64,000 nucleotides of DNA, taken from NCBI RefSeq assembly GCF_040580765.1, contig NZ_CP158687.1:1364001-1428000 (forward strand), in the 5' to 3' direction. The stretch is from Lentibacter algarum. Its GTDB lineage: Bacteria; Pseudomonadota; Alphaproteobacteria; Rhodobacterales; Rhodobacteraceae. Position numbers and translations under genes: made by a program. Positions 49,751 through 59,039 of this stretch are shown here, in pieces; within the stretch, counting starts at the first letter, position 1; each line of letters opens with the position of its first letter. The notes under the pieces are model-generated. The model saw only the letters and a program-made list of their open reading frames with translations, did not search any database and had not been told where the DNA came from.

Positions 49751-50703
49751 CAGCCGCGTAGACCGGTGCTTTCGAGGCCGATCTTTTCGATATCAAAGGG
49801 CGTGGTTTCGTAGATTTCGGAAATCCAGTTGCCATAGAGCAGATGGGCGTGGCTGCGCCAGCGGTTGAGCGGTGTTTTGCTAGGATCATCTGCGGGGAAA
49901 TAGTTTTTGGGAAGCTGAATGTCCGCCCCTTCGATCTGGTTTTGAGCGAGGTCGCGCGCGTATTCTTCGCCCAGCGTGCCACTGTCATACTCAAGGTGAT
50001 TGAAGACATAGAGTGCGCGGTGTGCGGTGTCTTCGACCAGTGCAGGGCCGACTTCTTCGGAGTGCAAAAGTACGGTCAGGCCGGCCGCTTCGATTTCGTC
50101 GCGGCGCATCTCTGTCCAGCGACTGACGGGCATAACGAAATCATCAGAAAACCCTCTTAATAGAGTGCTTTGGGGTGCGAAGTTAAGGTGTCTATAGCAA
50201 CCAAAGAGCTTGTGATCGAGGAGGTGCTTTTTGACGCCATGGAAATAACCGAGCATGGCCATACCGCCCCAGCAGACGCCAAATGTGCTGTGGACATGGG
50301 TTTGGGTCCATTCAAAAACGCGCGTGAGCTCGTCCCAATATGTGACCTCTTCAAAGGGCAAATGTTCGATCGGAGCACCTGTGATAATCAGACCGTCAAA
50401 CTTCTCGCCCGACGCTACGACCTCTTCAAAAGAGCGGTAAAACTCTTCGAGGTGTTCTGCGGCTGTGTTGCGAGCCTGATGCTCAGACATGCGAATGAGC
50501 GAAAGCTCAATCTGCAAGGGCGTTGCGCCGATGAGACGGGCGAACTGATTTTCCGTCTGGATCTTTTTGGGCATCAGGTTGAGAAGGCCAATCCGCAGCG
50601 GGCGGATGTCCTGACGGCTGGCTTGATCTTCGCCCATCACCATAACCCCTTCGCGACTGAGCACGGAATAGGCAGGCAAGTGAGAGGGCAGTTTGATCGG
50701 CAT
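49750..50703 (-). CDS. metA: Homoserine O-acyltransferase MetA (predicted acetyl-specific)
   Basis: First step of methionine synthesis; 317 residues. Family residues are [14 protein letters not shown] (K47 region), the catalytic cysteine C144 in [12 protein letters not shown], and the His/Glu pair in [11 protein letters not shown] (near 234). The residue that selects the acyl donor lies in [12 protein letters not shown]: glutamate (E113) stands where E. coli has glycine in GAPLGLVEF. A glutamate here is associated with acetyl-CoA, so the product is probably O-acetylhomoserine despite the usual annotation as succinyltransferase. Confidence 0.93.
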   Translation of the reverse strand: MPIKLPSHLPAYSVLSREGVMVMGEDQASRQDIRPLRIGLLNLMPKKIQTENQFARLIGATPLQIELSLIRMSEHQARNTAAEHLEEFYRSFEEVVASGEKFDGLIITGAPIEHLPFEEVTYWDELTRVFEWTQTHVHSTFGVCWGGMAMLGYFHGVKKHLLDHKLFGCYRHLNFAPQSTLLRGFSDDFVMPVSRWTEMRRDEIEAAGLTVLLHSEEVGPALVEDTAHRALYVFNHLEYDSGTLGEEYARDLAQNQIEGADIQLPKNYFPADDPSKTPLNRWRSHAHLLYGNWISEIYETTPFDIEKIGLESTGLRG

Positions 50704-50733
50704 GGGCTTGGCCTTGTATTGGGGAAGACTGAT

Positions 50734-51603
50734 TTAGGACGCTTTGGCGCGCGCCTCAAGAGCAGCCATTACGACTGCATCGAAATCACGGGCATCGCGG
50801 ACTGTTGCGATATCTGTGGCGTCAATGGTGACACCCCATTTTGCCATGGCTTCGTAGCGAGGCTGACGGTGAGCGAGGGCGCGCGCATATGTGAAACGGA
50901 TGAAGCTGTCTGGATCAACTTCATTTTCAGTGCATTGGTTTTCGCTCAAGTATTCGCCCCAAACGCGCGCCAGAAAGCTGGGCTGATAGGCCATTGGCTT
51001 GGGTGCACGATCAAAGCGGCGGATCAGCTCTTCTGTATGGGCCTCTGAGCCTTTGAGCCAGATCATCAAGGTGTTTTCACTCAAAGTCTTCATAAGCTCG
51101 TCGTTTGGATTGGACGGATCGACCCATTCACAGATTGAACCACCTGTGTCGCAGATGAAATGTGGATAGCCATAAAGCGCTTCGGCGCGGTCAATGAAAT
51201 ATGGGGTGTCGAGCAGAGCTGCAATCTCAGCTCGGCGGAACTGTTCTTGGCGGGCGCCGTAGCGCGCCATGCTCATACCGCCTTTGGCCTCAGAGCCAGG
51301 CTTGCCTAGATAGGAGGAGACGGCGGCGAGATTGCCGAAGGTGATATTTGAACCGATATATATGGAATCGCTCATCAAAAGCTCACGCAAGAACGGCACT
51401 TTCATGGCCTCGCGCTTGGCGTTGTCGGCGATATATTCGCCCATGTAGCGCGTCCCGATGCGGTAATCGATCGAGTAGTGAAACCAGTCGCCTGTTTCGC
51501 GCAGGCTATTGGCAACATGGGTTTTGCCAAGGCCCGACATACCGAAAAAGAGCGCTTTCTTTTGCGGGGCTTGCTGCCAGCTTTGGGCTGTTGGATAGAT
51601 CAT
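50734..51603 (-). CDS. P-loop ATPase of unknown function
   Basis: 289 residues with a Walker A motif FGMSGLGKTHVANSL at residues 20-34 and a possible Walker B in YPHFICDTGGSICEW (near 148). The frame between has charged helices (ARQEQFRRAEIAALLD near 112). Similar proteins occur as lone ATPases in Rhodobacterales; no function is assigned. It lies 30 bases upstream of metA on the same strand. A small-molecule kinase or a chaperone-like NTPase are equally possible. Confidence 0.7.
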   Translation of the reverse strand: MIYPTAQSWQQAPQKKALFFGMSGLGKTHVANSLRETGDWFHYSIDYRIGTRYMGEYIADNAKREAMKVPFLRELLMSDSIYIGSNITFGNLAAVSSYLGKPGSEAKGGMSMARYGARQEQFRRAEIAALLDTPYFIDRAEALYGYPHFICDTGGSICEWVDPSNPNDELMKTLSENTLMIWLKGSEAHTEELIRRFDRAPKPMAYQPSFLARVWGEYLSENQCTENEVDPDSFIRFTYARALAHRQPRYEAMAKWGVTIDATDIATVRDARDFDAVVMAALEARAKAS

Positions 51604-51655
51604 GCTCGGCCTCTTTGTTCACCTTCCTCTGGAGTAAAGGGGTGGCGCGCGAGGG

Positions 51656-52567
51656 TCAAACTCTATTGCGAAGATACGAAAAGAGGCGACCATCCAGAAT
51701 GAGCAGGCCAAAGGCAAGAATGGCAAAGCCAAGGAGTGCCCGCGGGTGTAGCGCCTCGCCCAAGACTGCCCAACCCAAGAGAATGGCGATGGGCGGCATG
51801 AGTAGGGTCACGAGCATGAGATTGCCTGAACCCGCCATGGCGAGGACGCGGTAATAGAGCAGATAAGCGAGCACCGTCGCGACGAGGGCGTAATAGCCTA
51901 TGGCGGCGAGTGTTTCGACACGCAGGGCAAGCGATAGGGGGCCCTCGATGTGCCATGCGAGTGGAACCATGATCAGCATGGTCGCTGTGAGCATTCCAGC
52001 GGCGGCGACAAGCGGGGGGAGGCCAGCCAGATGCTTGCGTGCCCAGACGCCAGCAAAAGCGTAGGACAGCGTGGCTGTGAGGACCGCGAGCTGGGCAAGT
52101 GAGCGAATGTCAAAGTTGCGTAGGTTTTCAAGGCCGATGGCTGTGGCGACCCCCAAGAAGCCGATGCAAACGCCCGCAAGCTTGCGGGCACTCAGGCGTT
52201 CGTCCGCAAGAAAGAGGCTGGCGAGAAGCACCCCAAAAATGGCTGTGGCACTGTTGAGAATGGCGGTGAGGCCGCTTTCTATGTGGAGCTGTGACCAGTT
52301 GAGCAGGGTGAAGGGAATGATGTTGTTGAGCAGTCCCATGACAAGGAAGGCACCCCAGACGGGCCAAGCGCGTGGAACGGGCAGGCGCAGTGCAAAGACG
52401 AGGCCCCACAAGACGAGCGCGGCCCAGAGCGCGCGGTGCGCGACCGTAGAGAGCACGCCCACTTCGTTGAGCGCGATGCGCACAGAAAGAAACACGCCGC
52501 CCCAAACAAGAGCCAGAAGCAGAAGCTCGGCCCATGCACGGGGCGAGAGGGTTTTTTGATCTGTCAT
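51656..52567 (-). CDS. EamA/DMT family transporter
   Basis: 303 residues, ten hydrophobic segments in two EamA repeats (about 12-140 and 155-290), for example LLLALVWGGVFLSVRIALNEVG at the start and GLTAILNSATAIFGVLLASLFL near 95. Drug/metabolite exporter family in the inner membrane; substrate unknown. Reverse-strand gene 52 bases upstream of the P-loop ATPase. Confidence 0.9.
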   Translation of the reverse strand: MTDQKTLSPRAWAELLLLALVWGGVFLSVRIALNEVGVLSTVAHRALWAALVLWGLVFALRLPVPRAWPVWGAFLVMGLLNNIIPFTLLNWSQLHIESGLTAILNSATAIFGVLLASLFLADERLSARKLAGVCIGFLGVATAIGLENLRNFDIRSLAQLAVLTATLSYAFAGVWARKHLAGLPPLVAAAGMLTATMLIMVPLAWHIEGPLSLALRVETLAAIGYYALVATVLAYLLYYRVLAMAGSGNLMLVTLLMPPIAILLGWAVLGEALHPRALLGFAILAFGLLILDGRLFSYLRNRV

Positions 52568-52623
52568 GGGGGAGCTATGCCTGCTTTAGAGCAGCTTCAC
52601 GACCCGTTTCTTGCGGGTTGCGG

Positions 52624-52657
52624 AAAAAAAGGACGCCCCGCCGATTTGGCAGGGCGT
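52624..52657 (-). terminator. Rho-independent terminator of the outer-membrane protein gene
   Basis: Reading the reverse strand, ACGCCC-TGCC pairs with GGCGGGGCGT (one wobble) and is followed by seven T residues (52624-52630), 25 bases after the stop of the outer-membrane protein gene. Confidence 0.9.
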
Positions 52658-52681
52658 TTCGAATTTTGGGGCTTTCTGGCC

Positions 52682-53743
52682 TTAGAAGCTATAAGCGAGT
52701 TTGATGCCAAAGCCGATGGCTTCGTTGTCTGTGAAACTCACAGGACCAACTGATTGATCACCAAGTTTTACATATTGCAAGCCGCCCGAGACTTTGAGGC
52801 TGTCTGTCACGTTGTAGCTTGCTCCAAGCCCAATGCTTTTATAGCCGTTCGTCGGAGCAAGAGGTGTGTTTCCTGGCCGTGTCCCAGCGCCTTCGTAGCC
52901 GAGTGTCACGGCGAGGCTGAGTTTATCGTTTATTTTGCGGCCAACGCCTAGTGTGTAGCTTGTTGAATCATCTCGGAAGTTGACCCAGTTGATTGTTGTT
53001 CCACCACCGACTGGCGTGGTTTCGAGTGAGCGGCCACCCCATTTTGCGTGGCGCACAGAGCCGAAGAGAAGAGTGTCTGTAGCGATCCCAGTTTGGAACT
53101 CGAGGTTGAGGCTTTCGGGGCTTTTGTGAGAGCCTGAAACAGGTGTTGCGAAGTTGTGCATACCACTCAGTTTGTTCTTGATTGCAGAATTATACGTCAG
53201 AGCAACGCGCATTGCGATGTCTGGGCGCTCATAAGCTGCGCCAACTAGAGCTCCCCAAGCGTAGTCGCTGGAGGCGTTGAGTATGCCATCGGCTGAAGCG
53301 ATTGTGCCAGTCAGTGATTGAGCTCGGGCACCAGCATGCACACTGAAGTTATCATTGTATTTGTAGCGTCCAACGAAGGTCATGGCTTTGCTTGTGACGT
53401 CGGCAAACCCCCCCGGATAGGGACCAATTGGCGTGGCAGCGAAGGCGCCGGCCGTGTATTCGATATTTGCGCCGAAGGGTTGATCTACGATCACGGCTAC
53501 ATCAACCTTGTCAGTGATTGCTTGCTTGATCGAAAAGCTGACTGGGTTGTAGCGTGTCGCAGAATCGGTTGTACCCAAAGACCCCGTGACATCTGGATCC
53601 ACAGACCCGATTGAGAACTGAACCACGTTGCCTTTGTCAAAAATAGGCGTGATCCATTGACCAGAGCGGTCAATGCCTCCAGCGGAGGCTGTACTTGTTG
53701 CGAGTGCGAGAAGGCTTACGCCGAGTGCGAGTGTTTTCATCAT
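52682..53743 (-). CDS. FadL-type outer-membrane beta-barrel protein
   Basis: 353 residues: signal peptide MMKTLALGVSLLALATSTASA, then about 14 amphipathic strands with alternating polar and hydrophobic residues and a terminal phenylalanine (KLAYSF), the usual outer-membrane insertion signal. The N-terminal part (GGIDRSGQWITPIFDKGNVVQFS) resembles FadL/TodX-like transporters for long-chain fatty acids and hydrophobic compounds. Start by GGGAGGAG before two adjacent ATG codons. It has its own promoter region (53744-53907, 164 bases) and terminator. Confidence 0.85.
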   Translation of the reverse strand: MMKTLALGVSLLALATSTASAGGIDRSGQWITPIFDKGNVVQFSIGSVDPDVTGSLGTTDSATRYNPVSFSIKQAITDKVDVAVIVDQPFGANIEYTAGAFAATPIGPYPGGFADVTSKAMTFVGRYKYNDNFSVHAGARAQSLTGTIASADGILNASSDYAWGALVGAAYERPDIAMRVALTYNSAIKNKLSGMHNFATPVSGSHKSPESLNLEFQTGIATDTLLFGSVRHAKWGGRSLETTPVGGGTTINWVNFRDDSTSYTLGVGRKINDKLSLAVTLGYEGAGTRPGNTPLAPTNGYKSIGLGASYNVTDSLKVSGGLQYVKLGDQSVGPVSFTDNEAIGFGIKLAYSF

Positions 53744-53907
53744 ATTCTCCTCCCAAAGAACTTTGCTGGACGCTATCGGCAAAAGCTTGCTCGTCAAATA
53801 GGTTCCGTAGCGGCAGGACTTGAAAAATAGGCGCTTGTGACATGAAAGACAATAATAGTGTGCTATATCTGTTTGAATTCGTGATTTGGGACGTCAAGAA
53901 GTGTGTT

Positions 53908-54783
53908 TTATCGCAATGATTTGCGCGTTTCAGTCCAGATATTGAAGTAGTTTCCAGCGAAAATGAGCAGGGCTCCGACAAAGACCCAGACATCCAGCAG
54001 CTTGGCGTAAGCGGCCCAGCCGATGACGGCAATGACGGGGAGGCGGGCGAAGTCAATCGGCACAACCACTGTGGCTGGTGCGAGGCTCAGCGCCGTTGTC
54101 AGGCAGAAATGGGCCAGAAGGCCCGCGCAGCCGATGAGCAAAAGCCATGGTGCTGTGGTGGCGGAGGGCAGGGCGATATCGCCGTCATAGCCTGCTGCAA
54201 GGACGCCGAAGACGGCTTGCATAACGGTGAGGTAAAACAAGATGCAGGTGATTTTCTCGCTGCGCGTAAGTCGCTTTGTGAAGATGATGGTAATGGCAAA
54301 GCAGATGGCGGCGAGAGAAGCTGTGACCACGCCAAGGCCGACTGTTTCACCAAAGGGGCGGGCCACAATCAAGATGCCCGCAAAGCCGAGGAGGGCGGCG
54401 AGGGCGCGTGTTTGGGTCATGCGTTCTCCCAGAACGAAGGGCGAGAGCACGAGAACCCAGATTGGTGATGTGAATTCGAGCGCAAAGACTTGTGCAAGCG
54501 GGATGACTGTGAGGGCGAAAAACCAGAGATTCTGGCCTGCAAAGTGGGCGATATTGCGGATGGTGTGGGCGCTCATATGGCGGCGTGTAATGTCCCCCAG
54601 ATGTCCTGTTATGCCCGCGACACTGATCACAATGATCATCCCGATAAAGCTGCGGTACATCATGATTTCAAAGGTATCGAGCTCAAAACTCACGGCGCGC
54701 CCTGCAACGGCCATCGCTGTGAAGGAGGCGATGGCCCCGATCATCCAAAGCGCAGCGCGCAGGGTTTGGGGAGTATCGCTCAT
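53908..54783 (-). CDS. EamA/DMT family transporter
   Basis: 291 residues, ten membrane segments in two EamA repeats (start MSDTPQTLRAALWMIGAIASF; GLLAHFCLTTALSLAPATVVVPIDF near 225). Similar to the RhaT/S-adenosylmethionine-uptake like branch of the family, but the substrate cannot be told. Chosen start at 54783; the upstream frame extends into a non-coding gap. A short protein gene ends 26 bases before it. Confidence 0.88.
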   Translation of the reverse strand: MSDTPQTLRAALWMIGAIASFTAMAVAGRAVSFELDTFEIMMYRSFIGMIIVISVAGITGHLGDITRRHMSAHTIRNIAHFAGQNLWFFALTVIPLAQVFALEFTSPIWVLVLSPFVLGERMTQTRALAALLGFAGILIVARPFGETVGLGVVTASLAAICFAITIIFTKRLTRSEKITCILFYLTVMQAVFGVLAAGYDGDIALPSATTAPWLLLIGCAGLLAHFCLTTALSLAPATVVVPIDFARLPVIAVIGWAAYAKLLDVWVFVGALLIFAGNYFNIWTETRKSLR

Positions 54784-54809
54784 TTGGACTTGTTTCCTTT
54801 GCCCTTTGC

Positions 54810-55139
54810 TCACACCACTCGGGCCTCGGTGTCGAAGGTCCGCAGCGCCTCTTGCCAAGTGGGAATGCTGTTGGCCTCATACCCGCAAACTTTGCCTTGT
54901 GCGATCTGGGCGAAGACCTTCATGGTTTTTAGGTGAACCGGAGACGCCCTGTAGGCCATCATTGATTTCTTATCGACCCAAACGGTGAGAGTGTGGTGGT
55001 ATCCGTGACGTTTTTTCGCTTCGCAAAACAGACAGCCCGGCGCTTTTTGGGCCGCTCTGAACGCAGGCACTGCCAACATCCAGAATCTCACTCGACCTAA
55101 AAAATGCTTGGGTTTCAATCCTGTGATAGAAACGTACAC
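54810..55139 (-). CDS. Small dimeric alpha+beta barrel-like protein (109 aa)
   Basis: 109 residues, no signal peptide. Alternating strands and helices (MYVSITGLKPK, FRAAQKAPGCLFCEAKKRHGYHHTLTVW) resemble monooxygenase/DUF3291-type proteins of the dimeric alpha+beta barrel fold. Two cysteines at residues 36 and 39 (CLFC) could form a redox pair or bind metal. It stands between guaA and the EamA transporter on the same strand. Confidence 0.7.
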   Translation of the reverse strand: MYVSITGLKPKHFLGRVRFWMLAVPAFRAAQKAPGCLFCEAKKRHGYHHTLTVWVDKKSMMAYRASPVHLKTMKVFAQIAQGKVCGYEANSIPTWQEALRTFDTEARVV

Positions 55140-55156
55140 CGTCTACCAGCTCCAGC

Positions 55157-56728
55157 TCATTCCCACTCGATCGTTCCGGGGGGTTTGGATGTCACGTCAT
55201 AGGTGACGCGATTGATGCCTTTGACTTCATTGATGATCCGCGTCGCGGTTTCGCCAAGGAATTCATGCGTGAACGGGTAGTAATCCGCTGTCATGCCATC
55301 CACAGATGTCACCGCGCGCAGCGCGCAGGCAAAGTCATAGGTTCGGCCGTCGCCCATGACACCGACGGTGCGCACAGGAAGGATCGCGACAAAGGCTTGC
55401 CAGATTTCATCATAAAGCCCGTGCTTACGGATCTGGTCGATGTAGACCGCATCGGCCTTGCGCAGGATTTCGAGTTTTTCGCGGGTGATCTCGCCGGGGC
55501 AGCGAATTGCGAGGCCCGGGCCAGGGAAGGGGTGACGGCCGATGAAGCTGTCGGGCAGGCCAAGCTCGCGGCCGAGCTCGCGCACTTCGTCTTTGAAGAG
55601 TCCGCGCAGGGGCTCAACAAGTTTAAGCCCCATCTTTTCGGGTAGGCCGCCAACGTTGTGATGCGACTTGATTGTGACCGACGGGCCGCCAGAGAACGAA
55701 ACGCTTTCGATCACGTCAGGGTAGAGTGTGCCTTGCGCGAGGAACTCGGCGCCTTCGATCGTATCGGCGTATTTCTGGAACACGTCGATGAAGAGGCCAC
55801 CAATGATCTTGCGCTTGGTTTCTGGGTCGGACTGACCCTCAAGCTTACCAAGGAAAAGCTCGGTTTCATCGGCGTGAATGAGATTGAGATTGTAGTTCTC
55901 GCGGAACATTTTTGTGACTTCTTCGGCCTCGTTGAGGCGCAGAAGTCCGTGATCGACAAAAACGCAGGTGAGTTGGTCACCGATGGCTTCGTGCAGGAGA
56001 AGGCCTGTCACCGAGCTATCAACCCCGCCAGAGAGTGCGCAGATGACTTGCTTGTCACCGACTTGCTCGCGGATCAGGCGGATCATTTCTTCGCGGTAGG
56101 CGCCCATCGTCCAGTCGCCAGAGAAGCCTGCGAGTTTTACGAAGTTTTCATAGAGTGTTTTGCCGTTCGGTGTGTGGTGCACCTCGGGGTGAAACTGCAC
56201 AGCAAAGAAGTTACGCGACAGGTCGGCTGTCATCGCAAAAGGCGCGCCGGGAGATGTGCCAAGAACTTCAAAGCCAGGTGCGATTTCGCTGACGTGGTCG
56301 CCGTGGCTCATCCAGACTTGTTCGCGGCCTGAGCCATCCTTGAACCAGCCGTTGATAAAGGCGCCGCTTGTGTTTGTTGGGGTGACCCATGCGCGTCCAA
56401 ATTCGGCCGTGGCATTTTCGCCTGCTTCGACTTTGCCGCCGAGATCATGCATCATCACTTGCTGGCCATAGCAGATGCCCAGAATGGGTACACCGAGCGT
56501 GTAAGCGCTCTGGGGCGGGCGTGGTGAGCCATCCCGCATCACGGAATCAGGGCCGCCTGAGAAGATGATCGCTTTTGGCGCCAGCTCCGCCAGAAACGTG
56601 TCTGTGACGTTCTGATAGGGATGAATTTCGCAATAGACGTTTAGCTCACGCAAACGGCGCGCAATAAGCTGCGTCACTTGGCTGCCAAAGTCGATGATCA
56701 GGAGTGTTTCATGCATAGGTGTGTTCAT
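55157..56728 (-). CDS. guaA: GMP synthase (glutamine-hydrolysing)
   Basis: Makes GMP from XMP; 523 residues. Class I amidotransferase domain with catalytic cysteine in [17 protein letters not shown] (near 93) and histidine in QFHPEVHHT (near 182); ATP pyrophosphatase P-loop [18 protein letters not shown] (near 237); dimerisation domain ending in the typical KPPGTIEWE. The start at 56728 gives [17 protein letters not shown]. Divergent from the mttB homologue with 187 bases between start codons. Confidence 0.97.
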   Translation of the reverse strand: MNTPMHETLLIIDFGSQVTQLIARRLRELNVYCEIHPYQNVTDTFLAELAPKAIIFSGGPDSVMRDGSPRPPQSAYTLGVPILGICYGQQVMMHDLGGKVEAGENATAEFGRAWVTPTNTSGAFINGWFKDGSGREQVWMSHGDHVSEIAPGFEVLGTSPGAPFAMTADLSRNFFAVQFHPEVHHTPNGKTLYENFVKLAGFSGDWTMGAYREEMIRLIREQVGDKQVICALSGGVDSSVTGLLLHEAIGDQLTCVFVDHGLLRLNEAEEVTKMFRENYNLNLIHADETELFLGKLEGQSDPETKRKIIGGLFIDVFQKYADTIEGAEFLAQGTLYPDVIESVSFSGGPSVTIKSHHNVGGLPEKMGLKLVEPLRGLFKDEVRELGRELGLPDSFIGRHPFPGPGLAIRCPGEITREKLEILRKADAVYIDQIRKHGLYDEIWQAFVAILPVRTVGVMGDGRTYDFACALRAVTSVDGMTADYYPFTHEFLGETATRIINEVKGINRVTYDVTSKPPGTIEWE

Positions 56729-56915
56729 GATTTGCTCGTAAGGGCAAATGCCTGCGGTATCAAGACCCCAGCCGCGCCACGAGGCTTGCTGCGTGCACAT
56801 CTGTGAGCAATGTCGCTTTTTCCTGCCAAGGGGCGTAAAAGCGCCGCAGGGCAGAGGCGCTACAAGCTATGTAGAAGCAGATTTTTTCCTTTGTCACAGA
56901 ATCAAGGATAGCCCA

Positions 56916-58466
56916 ATGACCGAGGCAGCAGTACGTAGACGTGGACGTGGCGCAGGGGGCGGCGGTGCGGCTCGCCGCGCTGAGCGCAGTGCCGTTTCTT
57001 TTGAAACAGCCAAGTATATCGAACGAAATATTCCTAACTTCGAAGTGCTCAACGAAGAAGCGCTCGCCATAATCGAAGCCAACGCCGAGACGATTCTGGA
57101 AGAGGTTGGTGTCAACTTTGTTGACAATCCCGCCGCGCTTCAGCGCTGGCGCGATGCGGGCGCTGATGTTCAAGGGGAGCGTGTTCGCCTTCCAAAGGGT
57201 CTTGCGCGTGAGCTGATCAAGACTGCCCCGAGCGAGTACACACAGCATGCCCGCAATCCTGACCGCAATGTTGTGGTGGGGGGGCGCAATCTGGTCTTGG
57301 CGCCTGTTTACGGCCCGCCCTTTGTGCGCGATGCCGCGGGTGGCCGCCGCTATGCGACGATGGATGACTTCAAGAAATTTGTGAAACTCGGCTATATGTC
57401 AAAGTGGCTGCATCATTCGGGCGGCACAGTGTGCGAGCCAACAGATGTTCCTGTGAACAAGCGTCACCTTGATATGCTGCTGGCGCATATGCAGCTGAGC
57501 GACAAGCCGTTTATGGGCTCTGTGACCGAGCCAAGCCGTGCGCAAGACTCTGTTGATATGTGCGGTATTCTTTTTGGCAAAGAGTTTGTTCAAGAAAACA
57601 CAGTGATGACATCGCTGATCAACATCAACTCGCCCATGACATTTGACGATGTGATGATGGGTGCGCTTGAGGTTTATGCCGCCAACAACCAAGCCTGTAT
57701 CATCTCGCCGTTTATTGTGGGCGGGGCCATGGCGCCCGTTTCGGTAGCGGGCACGCTGACACAGGTTTTAGCTGAGGTTTTGGCTGGTGTTGCGTATTCA
57801 CAGCTCTGCAAAGCAGGCGCGCCTGTGATCTTCGGGGCCTTCGTGAGCTCGATTGATATGAACTCGGGTGCGCCGACCTTTGGAACGCCAGAGGCGAGCC
57901 TTGTGACCTATGGCGCAGGCCAGCTTGCGCGCCGTTTGGGTCTGCCGTTCCGATCTGCTGGGTCGTTCTGTGGCTCAAAGCTTCCAGACGCACAGGCGGC
58001 CTATGAAACGGCCAACTCTCTTAACATGGGCTTGCTCTCAGGGGTGAACTTCATGTTGCACTCTTGCGGCTGGCTTGAAGGCGGCCTTGTCGCCGACTTT
58101 GAGAAGTTTGTCATGGATGCCGATCAGCTTGGTGCGCTTCATCAGATGGCCAAAGGCATTGATATGAGCGAAGGCATGCAGGCGATGGATGCGATCCATG
58201 AGGTTGGACCAGGTGGGCACTATCTGGGCTGCGCGCATACGCAGGCGAACTTCAAGACGGCGTTCTGGAAGTCTGATTTGTTTGACTACAAACCGTTTGA
58301 AACTTGGGAAGATGAAGGCGCGCGCGATACGCGTCAGCTTGCGACCTCGCGGGTTGAGCGCCTCCTTGGGCAATACGAACAGCCCGCGATGGACCCAGCG
58401 GTGAATGAAGCTCTTGAAGCCTATGTGGCTGAAAAGAAGGCTTCTATGCCCGACGCGTTTATCTAA
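56916..58466 (+). CDS. MttB family methyltransferase (non-pyrrolysine)
   Basis: 516 residues of the trimethylamine/glycine-betaine methyltransferase superfamily. The N terminus is arginine/glycine-rich (VRRRGRGAGGGG) and the barrel begins near residue 40. There is no in-frame amber codon, so it is one of the pyrrolysine-free members, whose characterised relatives demethylate quaternary amines such as glycine betaine or proline betaine with a corrinoid protein. No corrinoid protein gene is in the window. Roseobacters carry many such genes; the substrate is undefined here. Confidence 0.85.
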   Translation: MTEAAVRRRGRGAGGGGAARRAERSAVSFETAKYIERNIPNFEVLNEEALAIIEANAETILEEVGVNFVDNPAALQRWRDAGADVQGERVRLPKGLARELIKTAPSEYTQHARNPDRNVVVGGRNLVLAPVYGPPFVRDAAGGRRYATMDDFKKFVKLGYMSKWLHHSGGTVCEPTDVPVNKRHLDMLLAHMQLSDKPFMGSVTEPSRAQDSVDMCGILFGKEFVQENTVMTSLININSPMTFDDVMMGALEVYAANNQACIISPFIVGGAMAPVSVAGTLTQVLAEVLAGVAYSQLCKAGAPVIFGAFVSSIDMNSGAPTFGTPEASLVTYGAGQLARRLGLPFRSAGSFCGSKLPDAQAAYETANSLNMGLLSGVNFMLHSCGWLEGGLVADFEKFVMDADQLGALHQMAKGIDMSEGMQAMDAIHEVGPGGHYLGCAHTQANFKTAFWKSDLFDYKPFETWEDEGARDTRQLATSRVERLLGQYEQPAMDPAVNEALEAYVAEKKASMPDAFI

Positions 58467-58488
58467 AGCGACTGACCTAAAAGAATAG

Positions 58489-58516
58489 ACGGGCCTCGCA
58501 GACTGCGGGGCCCGTT
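58489..58516 (+). terminator. Rho-independent terminator of the mttB homologue
   Basis: ACGGGCCTCGCA pairs with TGCGGGGCCCGT (one wobble) around a 3-base loop, followed by TTT. Lies 22 bases behind the stop, before the convergent DUF6477 gene. Confidence 0.8.
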
Positions 58517-58525
58517 TGCCTTTGG

Positions 58526-58837
58526 CTATTCCGCGGCAATGGGCTGGGATGTGGCGCGCAGTGTTTGCGCCTCGGCCAATGTTGCAATGAGAACTTCAAC
58601 ATGGCGGAAGTAGCTATAGCCTGCTTCATTCTTGTGGCGCTCTTCGTTGAGTTTCTGTTCAATTTCCAGCAACTCCTCCAAGGCTTCGAACGGCCTAATC
58701 AACCGCGCATGGCCCTGACGGCCCAAGGCACGAGAGAGGTGTGTTTCTCGGCGGTAGTGACGCAAACCAGCGCGCGCGGCCTCAAGCAACAAGCAGGGAC
58801 GGCGCAGAGACTGAACGCGGAAAAGGGGATCTTGCAT
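58526..58837 (-). CDS. DUF6477 family protein
   Basis: 103 residues, basic and helical (LFRVQSLRRPCLLLEAARAGLRHYRRETHLSRAL), with a long charged helix (LEELLEIEQKLNEERHKNEAG) and no membrane segment. Matches a small protein family restricted to Rhodobacterales (DUF6477). Function unknown. It is divergent from the DUF6456 gene across 202 bases that contain a CtrA-like site. Confidence 0.7.
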   Translation of the reverse strand: MQDPLFRVQSLRRPCLLLEAARAGLRHYRRETHLSRALGRQGHARLIRPFEALEELLEIEQKLNEERHKNEAGYSYFRHVEVLIATLAEAQTLRATSQPIAAE

Positions 58838-58974
58838 GGCAACCTCACAGAAAATTTAAAAGTGTGAGGGCAGGCTAATCAACTCTGACGGGTGTTGCGC
58901 AAATGGAAGGTCGAGCGCACGCAGGCTTCAGCTTTGTTTAGATTTTATCAACAATAGTTTCCAATACGTAAAAA

Positions 58975-58989
58975 TTAACGAATGCGTAA
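58975..58989. promoter_or_regulatory. CtrA-like binding site between DUF6477 and DUF6456 genes
   Basis: TTAA-CGAATGC-GTAA, the same TTAA-N7-GTAA arrangement as before comEC, with GTAACC on the right side. It lies 50 bases before the DUF6456 start and 137 bases before the DUF6477 start. A DnaA-like sequence TTATCAACA (one mismatch to TTATCCACA) lies at about 58946. Confidence 0.5.
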
Positions 58990-59039
58990 CCACACAAGCT
59001 TAGGTTGTGGAAAAGCTGTGGAGAACGTGAGGACTTTGA

